A stretch of 64,000 nt of DNA from Thermoproteota archaeon (GTDB taxonomy: Archaea > Thermoproteota > Thermoprotei_A > Sulfolobales > Pyrodictiaceae). Made by a program: the position numbers and the translations under genes. Below, one piece after another: positions 1 to 8,694 of this stretch; positions within the stretch are counted from its first letter, which is position 1; each line of letters begins with the position of its first letter. The notes beneath the pieces were generated by a model. That model was given only the letters and a program-made list of their open reading frames with translations, did no database searches and was not told the DNA's origin. The stretch covers positions 1-64,000 of the forward strand of contig JAADEY010000018.1 in assembly GCA_013153145.1 (NCBI GenBank), read 5' to 3'.

Positions 1-133
1 TGTTTAGTCCCCAGCTCTTAGCCTTCTCCACGTCCCCGTGGAGGAGGTAGTAGCGGGCAGCCTGAAGCAAAGCCATAACCTGGAAGCGGCCTATGCCCAT
101 GAGCTTCAGCAGCTGCGACTTATCCCGTGTCAT
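1..133 (-). CDS. Hypothetical protein, N-terminal part (cut by window edge)
   Basis: An open frame reads leftward from an ATG at 133 off the window edge, giving 44 codons beginning MTRDKSQLLKLMG. The visible peptide is amphipathic and probably helical (LLKLMGIGRFQVMALLQAAR), with alternating Lys/Arg and Leu. It is divergent from the gene starting near 215; the 81-base gap holds an A/T-rich patch (ttaaaac, about 164-170) that may serve as promoter for one or both. I do not recognise the family from this fragment, and no function can be given. Confidence 0.5.
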   Translation of the reverse strand, partial: MTRDKSQLLKLMGIGRFQVMALLQAARYYLLHGDVEKAKSWGLN

Positions 134-214
134 GGCTCGGGGTGTCACCTCGTGGTAGATAACTTAAAACTGGAGCACCTGCTAGTAAGGTATTAGGGTC
201 TTGAGAGGAAGGCC

Positions 215-775
215 TTGAAAGAGATGCTGCGTGAAAACACGGCAGAGGATAATATAATGCAGCAGAGTGCAGGGCCAGACGCACCTCCAGGCGTTAAGAT
301 GGCTGGCGACGAGCATAGCACTGTTTTCAGGGTTAGGAGCTATGATGAACTCCTATACGTGCTGCAGAGTGCATGGAGCAGTGGCGGCAAGGTAAGGATC
401 TACGTTAGGGATGCCGATCTTGGCATATGGTTGCTCTGCAGTGAGCCTGTGGAGGAGAACGGGACGATAGTATGCAAGGATAATCCATCGATAAAGTTCA
501 CTGAGCTGGGCACGACGTATCCCATGGCGTATGTGATAGTTAAGAGGGATGTGGGGAAGAGCAGGCACAAGGTGATGCCGAGGGCGAACCTGCTAAGGAA
601 GATAATGGAGAAGGAGATGAGGGTTTCAAGGAAGGGGGAGGAGAAGAAGGAGACGAGGGCAGTCATAATGGTTCCGGAGTTCGCGGAGCTCGCCAAGGCA
701 GACCTAAGCCTCAGCGGTGAGGTCAGCATAGAGAGGATAAGGGTTAGGAGGAAGCGTAGACAAGCAAAACGATGA
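215..775 (+). CDS. Hypothetical protein with basic C-terminus
   Basis: A 186-residue ORF of unknown function. The first 40 residues are poorly ordered and acidic/polar. A compact alpha/beta part (about residues 38-110, VFRVRSYDELLYVLQSAW onward) is followed by a strongly basic segment and tail ending RRKRRQAKR, suggesting nucleic acid or ribosome contact (inference only). The TTG at 215 sits a few bases after a GAGAGGAAGG ribosome-binding-like stretch; ATG at 224 and 257 are alternatives in frame. Its last 32 bases overlap the end of the convergent glycerate kinase gene. No signal peptide or membrane segment is visible. Confidence 0.6.
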   Translation: MKEMLRENTAEDNIMQQSAGPDAPPGVKMAGDEHSTVFRVRSYDELLYVLQSAWSSGGKVRIYVRDADLGIWLLCSEPVEENGTIVCKDNPSIKFTELGTTYPMAYVIVKRDVGKSRHKVMPRANLLRKIMEKEMRVSRKGEEKKETRAVIMVPEFAELAKADLSLSGEVSIERIRVRRKRRQAKR

Positions 776-2078
776 AGTCATTTACATTGGTGCCAGTGGG
801 CCCAGTGTATATCGCGTCTCCGATCCTAGAGAAGAATGTGTATGAGTCGTTCCTCTCAAGGTAATCCCTGCAGTCAAGGCCCATGGAGAGAGCCCTCTGC
901 CACGTCGCCTCGTCAGCCACGGCGCCTGCAGCCGGGGAGACGCCATCAATGCCGTCGCTCCCCATGGCGGCTAGTAGGGTTGCACCCCTAGCCCTCTCGT
1001 CGAGACTGCAGAGGAAGGATAATGCGAGCTCCTGGTTCCTACCCCCCACGCCATTGCCGTGCACGGTGACTGTAGTCTCGCCCCCCATGAGTACCGCCAG
1101 TCTCCTTCCCAGCGGCGCTATGCCGTATAATGCGGCGTGGGCTGCGATGCCTGCTATGAAGCGTCCAACCTCCCTCGCCTCGCCCGTAACCATTGATGAT
1201 AGTATCAGCGGTGTGTAGCCCCTCTCCTCAGCGGCGCGCATCATTGCTTCCAGGCTCTGCTTATTAGAAGCAGCGAGCACGTTCAATACCCTGTTGAAGA
1301 GGGGGTCACCGGGCTTGGGTGTCTCTGGTATCAGGCCGGAGGCTCCATCAACTAGAACCCTCCTAACGCTCTCGGGCACCCGGCCCCACAGTTCTCTCCT
1401 CCTAAGCACCCTTATCGCGTCATTGTAGGTTGTTGGATCCGGTACCGTGGGCCCGGAGGCTATCATGTCTAGGCGGTCGCCGACGACATCAGAGATTATT
1501 AGCGAGACTATCCTGGCTGCTTTCAGGAGTGCTGCAAGTCTTCCACCTTTGACAAGGCTCAAGTGCTTCCTGACGGTGTTGAGCTCGTAGATATCGGCGC
1601 CGGAGTCCATGAGCATCTTTGTGGTCTCCGCGAGCTCCCCTATCTCTATAGGTGGTACGGGCTTCTCGAAGAGTGCAGAGCCCCCGCCCGACACGAGCAC
1701 GATAACGGTGTCGTCTCTGCTTATCCCCTCGGCGTATTCCAGTAGGCGTTCGGTTGCCCGGAGGCTCCTCTCCCCGGGCAGGGGGTGGTCGCCGACTAGT
1801 ACTTCGACGCCATCGATCACTCCTGCAGCGCGCTCGTCGTTGGTTATGATGACTCCTCCTACCGGCTTTACTACGCCTAGTACTCCTTTAAGCATCCGGT
1901 GCGATGCCTTGCCGAAGCCGAGCACGTGTACGTCGCCGGTGATGGTGATGCTCCGTAGTGCTCTCGCCACGGCCTTCTCGGGTGCTGCAGCCTCCAGCCC
2001 GGCCTCCAGGATCTCTAGTGCATGCCTCCTCTCTCTACTCACTGCTAGCTTGTCGAAGTTCTTGATGTAGTGGCTCAT
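744..2078 (-). CDS. Glycerate 2-kinase, MOFRL family
   Basis: Predicted cytosolic kinase phosphorylating D-glycerate to 2-phosphoglycerate with ATP, the step joining non-phosphorylative sugar breakdown to lower glycolysis in archaea. The 444-residue length is normal. Family landmarks seen: VLGFGKASHRM near residue 53, the Gly/Ser-rich VLVSGGGSALFEKP near 128, NTVRKHLSLVKGGRLA near 165, SDVVGDRLDMIASGP near 196, and a C-terminal MOFRL-type domain with GGETTVTVHGNGVGGRNQEL and GSDGIDG. ATG start at 2078. It diverges from the sugar ABC operon and shares an A/T-rich promoter patch (2111-2130) with it, which suggests a link to carbohydrate use. Older annotations call this family hydroxypyruvate reductase. 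Confidence 0.9.
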   Translation of the reverse strand: MSHYIKNFDKLAVSRERRHALEILEAGLEAAAPEKAVARALRSITITGDVHVLGFGKASHRMLKGVLGVVKPVGGVIITNDERAAGVIDGVEVLVGDHPLPGERSLRATERLLEYAEGISRDDTVIVLVSGGGSALFEKPVPPIEIGELAETTKMLMDSGADIYELNTVRKHLSLVKGGRLAALLKAARIVSLIISDVVGDRLDMIASGPTVPDPTTYNDAIRVLRRRELWGRVPESVRRVLVDGASGLIPETPKPGDPLFNRVLNVLAASNKQSLEAMMRAAEERGYTPLILSSMVTGEAREVGRFIAGIAAHAALYGIAPLGRRLAVLMGGETTVTVHGNGVGGRNQELALSFLCSLDERARGATLLAAMGSDGIDGVSPAAGAVADEATWQRALSMGLDCRDYLERNDSYTFFSRIGDAIYTGPTGTNVNDFIVLLVYASS

Positions 2079-2110
2079 GGCTCCCCTGGTGTGGTGGCGC
2101 GGTGTACTGC

Positions 2111-2130
2111 ATTAAGTTTTAATATGATAA
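2111..2130. promoter_or_regulatory. Shared divergent promoter, glycerate kinase / ABC operon
   Basis: The stretch attaagttttaatatgataa is the only A/T-rich block in the 82-base divergent gap. On the plus strand ttttaata (2117-2124) is about 40 bases before the TTG at 2161, with GGTGA at 2150-2154. On the minus strand attaaaac lies about 38 bases before the ATG at 2078. Both spacings fit an archaeal TATA box with a short leader. Confidence 0.5.
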
Positions 2131-2160
2131 ATCTCTAGGGATTACACTCGGTGAACGTGA

Positions 2161-3585
2161 TTGGCTAGGATGGAACGTGGAGCATCAACAGCTGCAGTAT
2201 TCATCATAGGCCTAATCATAGGGATAATTATCGGTGTAGGTGCTGCGTACTTCGCTGCACAGTCTGCAAAGCCTGCACCCGTTACAGTCACAAGAACAGT
2301 CACCGTGACCTCAACGGCAACAGCAACAGTGACGAAGACGGCTGCAGCAGCAACGCCCGCGAAGTTGAAGGGTGTAACCATAATCTGGGCGTCAACACAG
2401 CTAGTACCACCCGAGGAGCAAGCATTCGTCAAAGGAAAGCTCCTCAAGAAATTCGAGCAGGAGACTGGAATCAAGGTCGAGTTTGTAGGCCTAAGCTACA
2501 GTGACCTAGCGACTAGGCTGGCAGCCGAGGAGCAGACGGGCAAGGTAACCATCAGTGTCATAGGCGAGCTCCACGGAGGCCTCGACTACTTCGCCTCGAA
2601 GGGCTGGTTAATGGATCTAAGCAGGTTCGGAACCCTGAGCGGCCGCACCTTCCCCAAGGTATTGTTGAAGTACAGCGAGATACACGGCATAAGGGCATAC
2701 ATACCATGGATGGTCGCCACATACGTGATGGTCGTCAATAAGAAGGCGTTCGACTACCTCCCGCCAGGCCTAACGAAGGAGGACGTCATAGAGGGAACGA
2801 GCAAGTGGACCTACGGCGCGCTGCTGCGCTGGGCGAAGAACCTCTACGAGAAGACCGGCAGGAAGCTGCTAGGGTTCCCCGCAGGCCCCCACGGGCTGTT
2901 CGTGAGGTTCCTCCACGGCTACCTCTACCCAGCCTTCACCGGCGCGCAGGTGAAGAACTTCGATAGCCCAGACGCAGTCAAGATGTGGAACTACCTGAAG
3001 AACCTGTGGCAGTACGTGAACCCGGCAAGCACCACGTGGGATGCGATGGCTGACCCGCTGCTGAAGGGTGAGGTGTGGATAGCGTGGGACCACACGGCCA
3101 GGATAAAGGACGCCATAGAGCAGGAGCCGGACAAGTTCGTCGTAGTACCAGTCCCGCGCGGCCCCAAGGGCAGGGCATTCATCCTAGTCATAGCAGGCCT
3201 CGCAATACCCAAGAACGCTCCGCACCCCGAGGCGGCCTGGAAGCTCATAGACTACCTAACCCGCCCCGAGACACAGATAGAGGTATTGAAGAACGTTGGC
3301 TTCTTCCCAACCGTTGAGGAGGCCTCGGCAGCTCTTCCGAGCGGGCCACTAAAGATACTGGCCGAGGGTGTGAAGAGGCAGACCTCGGCGCCGGACGCGC
3401 TCGTAGCTATGATACCCAGCCTAGGCGCCCACGGAGGAGACTTCAAGGAGGTATACCTCACAGCGTTTAGGCAGATCGTGCTGCAGGGCAAGGATCCAGC
3501 AACCGTAACCAAGGAGCTCAAGCCAGTACTGCTCAAGCTCTTCAAGGAGACCGGAGCCCCACTACCCCCGCCCGACAGCGGCTAA
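2161..3585 (+). CDS. ABC transporter sugar-type solute-binding lipoprotein/anchored protein
   Basis: Extracytoplasmic binding protein that would capture a carbohydrate (or similar solute) for the importer encoded downstream. Residues about 8-30 form a hydrophobic anchor (AAVFIIGLIIGIIIGVGAAY), followed by a Thr/Ser/Val-rich linker (TVTRTVTVTSTATATVTKT, about 41-59), the typical stalk of crenarchaeal surface binding proteins. The rest resembles family 1 (MalE-like) proteins, e.g. FEQETGIKVEFVGLSYSDL and AGLAIPKNAPHPEAAWKLIDYL. The TTG at 2161 has GGTGA six bases upstream; ATG at 2170 is an in-frame alternative. The ligand cannot be read from sequence. Confidence 0.88.
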   Translation: MARMERGASTAAVFIIGLIIGIIIGVGAAYFAAQSAKPAPVTVTRTVTVTSTATATVTKTAAAATPAKLKGVTIIWASTQLVPPEEQAFVKGKLLKKFEQETGIKVEFVGLSYSDLATRLAAEEQTGKVTISVIGELHGGLDYFASKGWLMDLSRFGTLSGRTFPKVLLKYSEIHGIRAYIPWMVATYVMVVNKKAFDYLPPGLTKEDVIEGTSKWTYGALLRWAKNLYEKTGRKLLGFPAGPHGLFVRFLHGYLYPAFTGAQVKNFDSPDAVKMWNYLKNLWQYVNPASTTWDAMADPLLKGEVWIAWDHTARIKDAIEQEPDKFVVVPVPRGPKGRAFILVIAGLAIPKNAPHPEAAWKLIDYLTRPETQIEVLKNVGFFPTVEEASAALPSGPLKILAEGVKRQTSAPDALVAMIPSLGAHGGDFKEVYLTAFRQIVLQGKDPATVTKELKPVLLKLFKETGAPLPPPDSG

Positions 3586-3607
3586 GGAGAGAGATCAAAC
3601 CTCCGGG

Positions 3608-4561
3608 ATGCTGGAGGAGCTGTGTAGGGCCCGGGGTGGGGTCTTGGCTAGCAGGTCTCGCATGGTTTTTTCCTCCGAGGCTTTCACCTCCGTTAGGCTC
3701 AAGCTTTTCGGCAAGTACCTGCCGTACATACTGATAACGCCGTCGATAGTATACATGCTGATATTCGTTGGCTACCCATTGATACAGGCAGTCATCCTGG
3801 CGTTCACGGACTCCTCCGGCCACTTCACCCTGGCGAACCTCGACTATCTCCTCTACAGCCCGTTCTCGAGGTTCTGGGACGCGTTGAAGTACACGCTCCT
3901 CCTCGCCGGGGTGATTATACCGATACAGGCGCTGCTCGCGATAGGGTTGTCGCTGCTCTTCAGCCTAAGGTTCTGGGGGCGCAGCACGGCACTCTACATA
4001 GTCATCCTGCCGCTCGTGATAAGCGACGTCGCTGCAGGACTCATCTGGTACTCTATGCTCTCAAGCAACGGGTTCCTAAACAAGCTCTTGATAAACCTCG
4101 GCGTGATAAGCCACCCTATAATATTCTTTGGTGCGCAGTATAGGTGGATGGAGTTCCTAGCGATAGTCTTGACGGAGGTCTGGAGGGCCACTGCGATAGT
4201 ATTCGTGATAGTGTTCGCGGGCCTGCAGATGATAAGCAGCGACCTCATCGAGGCAGCAGAGGTCTTCGGGGCTACCGCGCTGCAGAAGCTGCGCCACATA
4301 ATACTCCCGTTGCTGAAGCCGAGCCTGCAGACTGCGCTGCTCATAAGGACGCTATTCGCCCTCCAGATCTTCGGCGACGTCTGGGTACTTGCTGGGAGGG
4401 ATATACCGGTTCTTGCCGGGGAGGCGTACTATGAGCAGGTCGAGCTTCATCATGCTGGTGCAGCGGCGCTATACGCGCTGATCATTGCAGGTATATCGCT
4501 TGCGATAGGCTATCTCTACATCCGCCTCTTCCGCGCGAAATACCTCGAGGCTGGGGGGTGA
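3608..4561 (+). CDS. ABC sugar transporter permease (MalF/UgpA type)
   Basis: Integral membrane subunit with about six hydrophobic segments, starting YILITPSIVYMLIFVGYPL. The ABC permease coupling loop is visible as LIEAAEVFGATALQKLRHIILP (EAA motif, about residues 215-236). Second gene of the importer operon, 22 bases after the binding protein gene. The start is uncertain: ATG at 3608 has no nearby ribosome-binding site, while TTG at 3644 follows GGGGTGGGG and ATG at 3662 begins MVFSSEAF; the TTG is my preferred true start. Confidence 0.88.
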   Translation: MLEELCRARGGVLASRSRMVFSSEAFTSVRLKLFGKYLPYILITPSIVYMLIFVGYPLIQAVILAFTDSSGHFTLANLDYLLYSPFSRFWDALKYTLLLAGVIIPIQALLAIGLSLLFSLRFWGRSTALYIVILPLVISDVAAGLIWYSMLSSNGFLNKLLINLGVISHPIIFFGAQYRWMEFLAIVLTEVWRATAIVFVIVFAGLQMISSDLIEAAEVFGATALQKLRHIILPLLKPSLQTALLIRTLFALQIFGDVWVLAGRDIPVLAGEAYYEQVELHHAGAAALYALIIAGISLAIGYLYIRLFRAKYLEAGG

Positions 4562-4568
4562 GTATGGG

Positions 4569-5381
4569 TTGAGTATTGTTAGGCATTATACCCGGAAGAT
4601 AATCATTGCGGGCCTAGTGGTGCTCGTCTGCGGCTGGATACTTACCCCGATAGTCGTCTCGAGCCTCTACGCGTTCGCGGTGCCTTCTCAGTACTATAGC
4701 TGGAAGGTGATAATACCCTTCAAGTACACGTTGAAGCATATAATGGAGCTGCTCAACCTCGGGGCCTATAAGGCTATATTAAATAGCGTCATAGTCGCGT
4801 GCATGACGATAGCGTTTAGCTTCGCTCTAGGCCTCCCGGCGGGGTATGCTATAGCTAGGTTCGCCTTCCGTGGACGCGACTCCTACAAGCTCTTCATCAT
4901 AGGGCTGAGGATGTTCCCGATCATAGTGATTGCAGTCCCACTGGTCGCGCTCTACATAAGGCTTGGGCTAAACGATACACTGCTAGGAGTAGCGCTCGCC
5001 CATACAGCGATGGCCCTGCCGTTCGTGGTGCTCATAACAAGCAGCATATTCGCGGGCGTGCCGAGGGATTATGAGGAGGCAGGCCTGGTCTTCGGGCTCA
5101 GTGGTGTCGGTGTCTTCACGCGCATAACTCTCCCACTGGCACTGCCGGGGCTTGCTGCAGCAGCAATATTCACCTTTATAATGTCGTGGAACGAGGTGTT
5201 CATAGCATCTGTGCTGACGCTCGTGAACCGTACACTGCCAGCATTCATCCTCACATCCGCAATGGCGGCGCCCGACTTCATAAAATTCGCTGCGAGCTTC
5301 ATTATGATCCTCCCGGCCATGATATTCGTGTTCATAGCAAGGAAATACCTCATATCCATGTGGGGGATAACCCTGAGGTGA
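4569..5381 (+). CDS. ABC sugar transporter permease (MalG/UgpE type)
   Basis: Second membrane subunit of the importer, 270 residues, about six membrane segments. The first segment is IIIAGLVVLVCGWILTPIVV, and the EAA coupling motif reads DYEEAGLVFGLSGVGVFTRI (about residues 166-185). TTG start at 4569, seven bases after GGGGTGA, which itself overlaps the stop codon of the previous permease, so the two are probably translationally coupled. Pairs with the 3608-4561 permease as a heterodimer. Confidence 0.9.
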   Translation: MSIVRHYTRKIIIAGLVVLVCGWILTPIVVSSLYAFAVPSQYYSWKVIIPFKYTLKHIMELLNLGAYKAILNSVIVACMTIAFSFALGLPAGYAIARFAFRGRDSYKLFIIGLRMFPIIVIAVPLVALYIRLGLNDTLLGVALAHTAMALPFVVLITSSIFAGVPRDYEEAGLVFGLSGVGVFTRITLPLALPGLAAAAIFTFIMSWNEVFIASVLTLVNRTLPAFILTSAMAAPDFIKFAASFIMILPAMIFVFIARKYLISMWGITLR

Positions 5382-5390
5382 TGCTGGGCC

Positions 5391-6494
5391 TTGGTTGATG
5401 TACACCTCAAACACATAACGAAGAAGTTCGGCCGCACAATAGCGGTCAACGACCTAACACTCGATGTTGAGGATGGAGAGTTCATAGTCCTCCTCGGCCC
5501 GAGCGGCTGCGGGAAGACTACAACCCTCCGCATAATAGCGGGCCTCGAGAGGCCCACGAGTGGCCGGGTCTACTTCGGCGATAGGGATGTGACAGACCTC
5601 CCGCCCAGGAAGAGGAACGTCTCAATGGTGTTCCAGAGCTATGCGGTCTGGCCGCACATGACGGTGTACGACAACATAGCGTTCCCGTTGAGGATCAAGA
5701 AGGTGCCGAAGGAGGAGATAGATAGGAAGGTGAAGTGGGCTGCAAGCCTACTACAGATAGATGATCTCTTGAACCGCTACCCCCACCAGCTCAGCGGCGG
5801 CCAGAGGCAGCGTGTAGCCGTGGCGCGGGCCATAGTTGTCGAGCCGGACGTGCTTTTGATGGATGAACCCCTCTCAAACCTTGATGCACTCCTCAGGGTT
5901 AAGATGAGGAGTGAGTTGAAGAAGCTGCAGCGTAGGATCAAGGTTACAACCATATACGTGACGCATGACCAGGTTGAGGCAATGACTATGGGTGACAGGA
6001 TAGCTGTAATGAACAAGGGGAGGTTAATGCAGGTCGGCACACCCTACGAAGTCTACCATCATCCCGCAAACCTCTTCGTGGCAGGGTTTGTAGGGACTCC
6101 TCAAATGAACTTCCTAGAGGCAAATGTAACGGAGTCTGATAGGGGGGTTGTACTCGATGTGGGTGACTTCACCATAGAGCCTACGCCGGGGCAGGCTACA
6201 CTACTCCGGGACTACATAGGCAAGACAGTGATCGTGGGGATAAGGCCAGAGCACATATACCCGGCAGACAGGGTGCCGACCGGCATCACTCACAGGCAGG
6301 AGGTCAACGGCGTCGTCGACTTCGTTGAGAGGCTTGGTAGTGACACCATAATACACGTGAACACCGGCAGCAATATAGTAGTCGTCAAGGTCAGCGGAGT
6401 CTACAACACCGATATCGGCGACAAGATAAGGGTTGTAGTGGACGTCGACAAGATGCATGTATTCCGCAAGGGCGACGGAAAGGCGGTCTTCTAG
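5391..6494 (+). CDS. ABC sugar transporter ATP-binding protein (MalK/UgpC type)
   Basis: Cytoplasmic ATPase subunit, 367 residues. Walker A is GPSGCGKTT (about residues 36-44), the signature is LSGGQRQRVAVARA (about 133-146), Walker B is VLLMDEPLSNLDA (about 153-165), and the H-loop is YVTHDQVEAM. The C-terminal third (about 240-367) is a regulatory OB-fold domain of the MalK class, as in carbohydrate importers. TTG start at 5391, ten bases past the permease stop; GGTGATG lies upstream. Completes a full importer with the three preceding genes. Confidence 0.93.
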   Translation: MVDVHLKHITKKFGRTIAVNDLTLDVEDGEFIVLLGPSGCGKTTTLRIIAGLERPTSGRVYFGDRDVTDLPPRKRNVSMVFQSYAVWPHMTVYDNIAFPLRIKKVPKEEIDRKVKWAASLLQIDDLLNRYPHQLSGGQRQRVAVARAIVVEPDVLLMDEPLSNLDALLRVKMRSELKKLQRRIKVTTIYVTHDQVEAMTMGDRIAVMNKGRLMQVGTPYEVYHHPANLFVAGFVGTPQMNFLEANVTESDRGVVLDVGDFTIEPTPGQATLLRDYIGKTVIVGIRPEHIYPADRVPTGITHRQEVNGVVDFVERLGSDTIIHVNTGSNIVVVKVSGVYNTDIGDKIRVVVDVDKMHVFRKGDGKAVF

Positions 6495-6504
6495 GTGGGG
6501 TGCC

Positions 6505-8694
6505 GTGGGTGGACAGGCTAAGCCCTGGTGGAAGGGTGTCAGGAGGATACTCCAGTTCAACATAGAGGATCGCTACGGCCACTACGTAGCAGAGCTTGAC
6601 GCGGAGCAGATAGTGGAGACTGCTAAGAAGATACATGCAGACACGATAGTGTTCTTCGCGAGGGATGCATGGGGCTACACGTTCTACCGCGGCTCGAGGG
6701 CCGGCCCCCCTCACCCGAAGATGAAGGGTGACCTGGTGCGCGAGCTGATTAGGAGGGCTCATGAGGAGGGCATCAAGGTTGTATTAATGACCGCTCATAC
6801 GGCAAACAAGTTGCAGTACATGCTGCATAGCGACTGGGCGCAGGTCAACCGTGAGGGGGAGGTGGTTTTGCTTGAGCACGCCCCTCCCGCCGGCGAGTAT
6901 AAGCCGGAGTGGCCGGAGCTCTGCATAAACAGTCCCTTTGCCGACCACTTGGAGCTGGAGGTATGGGAGGCCTCAAGCCTCGGCGCCGACGCCGTCATGC
7001 TGGATAGCTTCCGCTACCTACCGGATCCCTCCAGGGCCTGTTATTGCAGGTGGTGTAGGGCTAGGTTCAGGTCGGAGAAGGGCTATGAGATGCCCTCGGA
7101 GCCCGATTGGAGTGATAGTAGATGGAGGGAGCTCTGGGACTGGAGGTATAGTGTCGCGGCGGACGTGATCCGCAGGTTGAAGAAGGCGTCGCATGGGCTC
7201 CCATTGGTCTTCAACAGCCACCCGGCGGGCTGGGCTGGCAGGATGAATAGGCTTGTGGAGGAGGCCAGTGACTCCATCGATATAGTCTTCGCGGAGTGTA
7301 GTGAGGCGGATCACCAGCCCCCGGGCTTCATAGCTGAGATGGTTAAGCTGTCCCGTGCCGTCGGCAGGGGTAAGCCTGTATGGGCCACGCGTAACTCGTT
7401 CCACTTCTACATGACGACGCTATCATCGACTATGCTTACGGTGAGGCAGGGGCTGAGGGAGGCGTTTATCGCCGGCGGCTCGCCGATGATACTGGTCTTC
7501 TCCTCGCTATACATGATGGATAAGAGGCCACTAGAGGCCGCCGCCAAGGTCTTCCAAGAGATCGAGGTGCTTGAGGAATACATGGATGGAGCGGAACCCG
7601 TGAGGCATGTGGGCATAGTCTTCTCGACCAAGAGCCTCGACCACTACGGGAGGCTCACGCCAAGCATATACGTCGACGACGTGAGGGGCTTCTACTACGC
7701 GTTGACCAGCATGCATGTACCCGTAGAGTACACGACGCTAGAGGCCCTCCAGGAGTGCCCCGGCTGCTATAACGTGGTCGTGCTCCCCTCGACGGCATGC
7801 ATGGATGACCGTGCCGCGAGGATTATTAGGAGGCTTGCGGAGCAGGGTGTTGGGATAATAGCTACATGGATAGCATCGGCAATGCATCCCTGCGGCGTCG
7901 AGTGCCGCGAACTACTCCTCTCAGACCTGCTCGGCGTGAGGCTGCAGGGTGTCTTGAGGCTCGACTGGAGCTACATTATCCTGGGGGAGGAACTAGCCAG
8001 GAGGGTTGGTAGGAGCCTCCTCCCCTGGGGCTTCGTCTCAAGAGACCTGGGAGCCTCCCCCACGACGCGGATGCTGTCCTACCATACACTCGTAGAGAGC
8101 GTCGACGCTGATGTCGATGCATGGCTCGCCCTGCCGAGCACCGAGCATGGCTACGAGTACACGGCTGGCAGGAGCCCCCCATCGAGGCCGGTTAGGTTGG
8201 ATGCCCCAGCAATACTCCACCGGGGGCTCGGCAGGGGGGCATCAGCAGTCTACTTCACCGGCCAGCTCGGCAGGATGTACTGGCACACCGGGCACCCAGA
8301 CTACCTCTCACTCATCAGCTGGGCCCTGGAGACGGCCAGTCCACGGAGACCGATAGTCGAGGCCGATGCACCGCCGACGCTGCTCGTGGAGCCGTACCGG
8401 CAGGGCGAGAGGCTTGTGGTACACATGCTCAACACGAGCTATAACCAGCGCACCCCCTCCATGGGGCTCGGCGGGTCCAGGCAGCCTCTCCCCGGCTTCT
8501 CCTCGACGTTCCAGGCTCATCCAGCTACGGGGGTTGTACCGGTGCGCAATGTACGTCTAAGGGTCATGGGTACCTACTCTCATGCATACATGCCGCTGCG
8601 TGGTGATAGGCTGGAGGTGAAGGTGTCTGGGAGCTACACTGAGGTCGTTGTACCTGTTGTCGACGAGTATGAGGTAGTCGTCTTGGAGCCGTAG
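6505..8694 (+). CDS. GH42-like glycoside hydrolase with trimerisation-type domain
   Basis: About 729 residues. The N-terminal 350 or so residues look like a TIM barrel of the glycoside hydrolase superfamily (ILQFNIEDRYGHYVAE, GADAVMLDSFRYLPDP, VFNSHPAGWAGRMN); next comes a glutamine-amidotransferase-like domain like the GH42 beta-galactosidase trimerisation domain (HVGIVFSTKSLDHYG, NVVVLPSTACMDD, EQGVGIIATW). No signal peptide, so probably cytosolic. It ends the importer operon and plausibly cleaves the imported sugar. GTG at 6505 is chosen because AGGTGGGGTG precedes it; the longer frame overlaps the ATPase gene. Substrate unknown. A Cys pair in CYCRWCRARF may bind metal. Confidence 0.75.
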   Translation: MGGQAKPWWKGVRRILQFNIEDRYGHYVAELDAEQIVETAKKIHADTIVFFARDAWGYTFYRGSRAGPPHPKMKGDLVRELIRRAHEEGIKVVLMTAHTANKLQYMLHSDWAQVNREGEVVLLEHAPPAGEYKPEWPELCINSPFADHLELEVWEASSLGADAVMLDSFRYLPDPSRACYCRWCRARFRSEKGYEMPSEPDWSDSRWRELWDWRYSVAADVIRRLKKASHGLPLVFNSHPAGWAGRMNRLVEEASDSIDIVFAECSEADHQPPGFIAEMVKLSRAVGRGKPVWATRNSFHFYMTTLSSTMLTVRQGLREAFIAGGSPMILVFSSLYMMDKRPLEAAAKVFQEIEVLEEYMDGAEPVRHVGIVFSTKSLDHYGRLTPSIYVDDVRGFYYALTSMHVPVEYTTLEALQECPGCYNVVVLPSTACMDDRAARIIRRLAEQGVGIIATWIASAMHPCGVECRELLLSDLLGVRLQGVLRLDWSYIILGEELARRVGRSLLPWGFVSRDLGASPTTRMLSYHTLVESVDADVDAWLALPSTEHGYEYTAGRSPPSRPVRLDAPAILHRGLGRGASAVYFTGQLGRMYWHTGHPDYLSLISWALETASPRRPIVEADAPPTLLVEPYRQGERLVVHMLNTSYNQRTPSMGLGGSRQPLPGFSSTFQAHPATGVVPVRNVRLRVMGTYSHAYMPLRGDRLEVKVSGSYTEVVVPVVDEYEVVVLEP

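Noticed and set aside
5069-5557. Long antisense ORF under the permease/ATPase genes
   Set aside because: Shadow of strongly supported genes on the other strand, with no family features.
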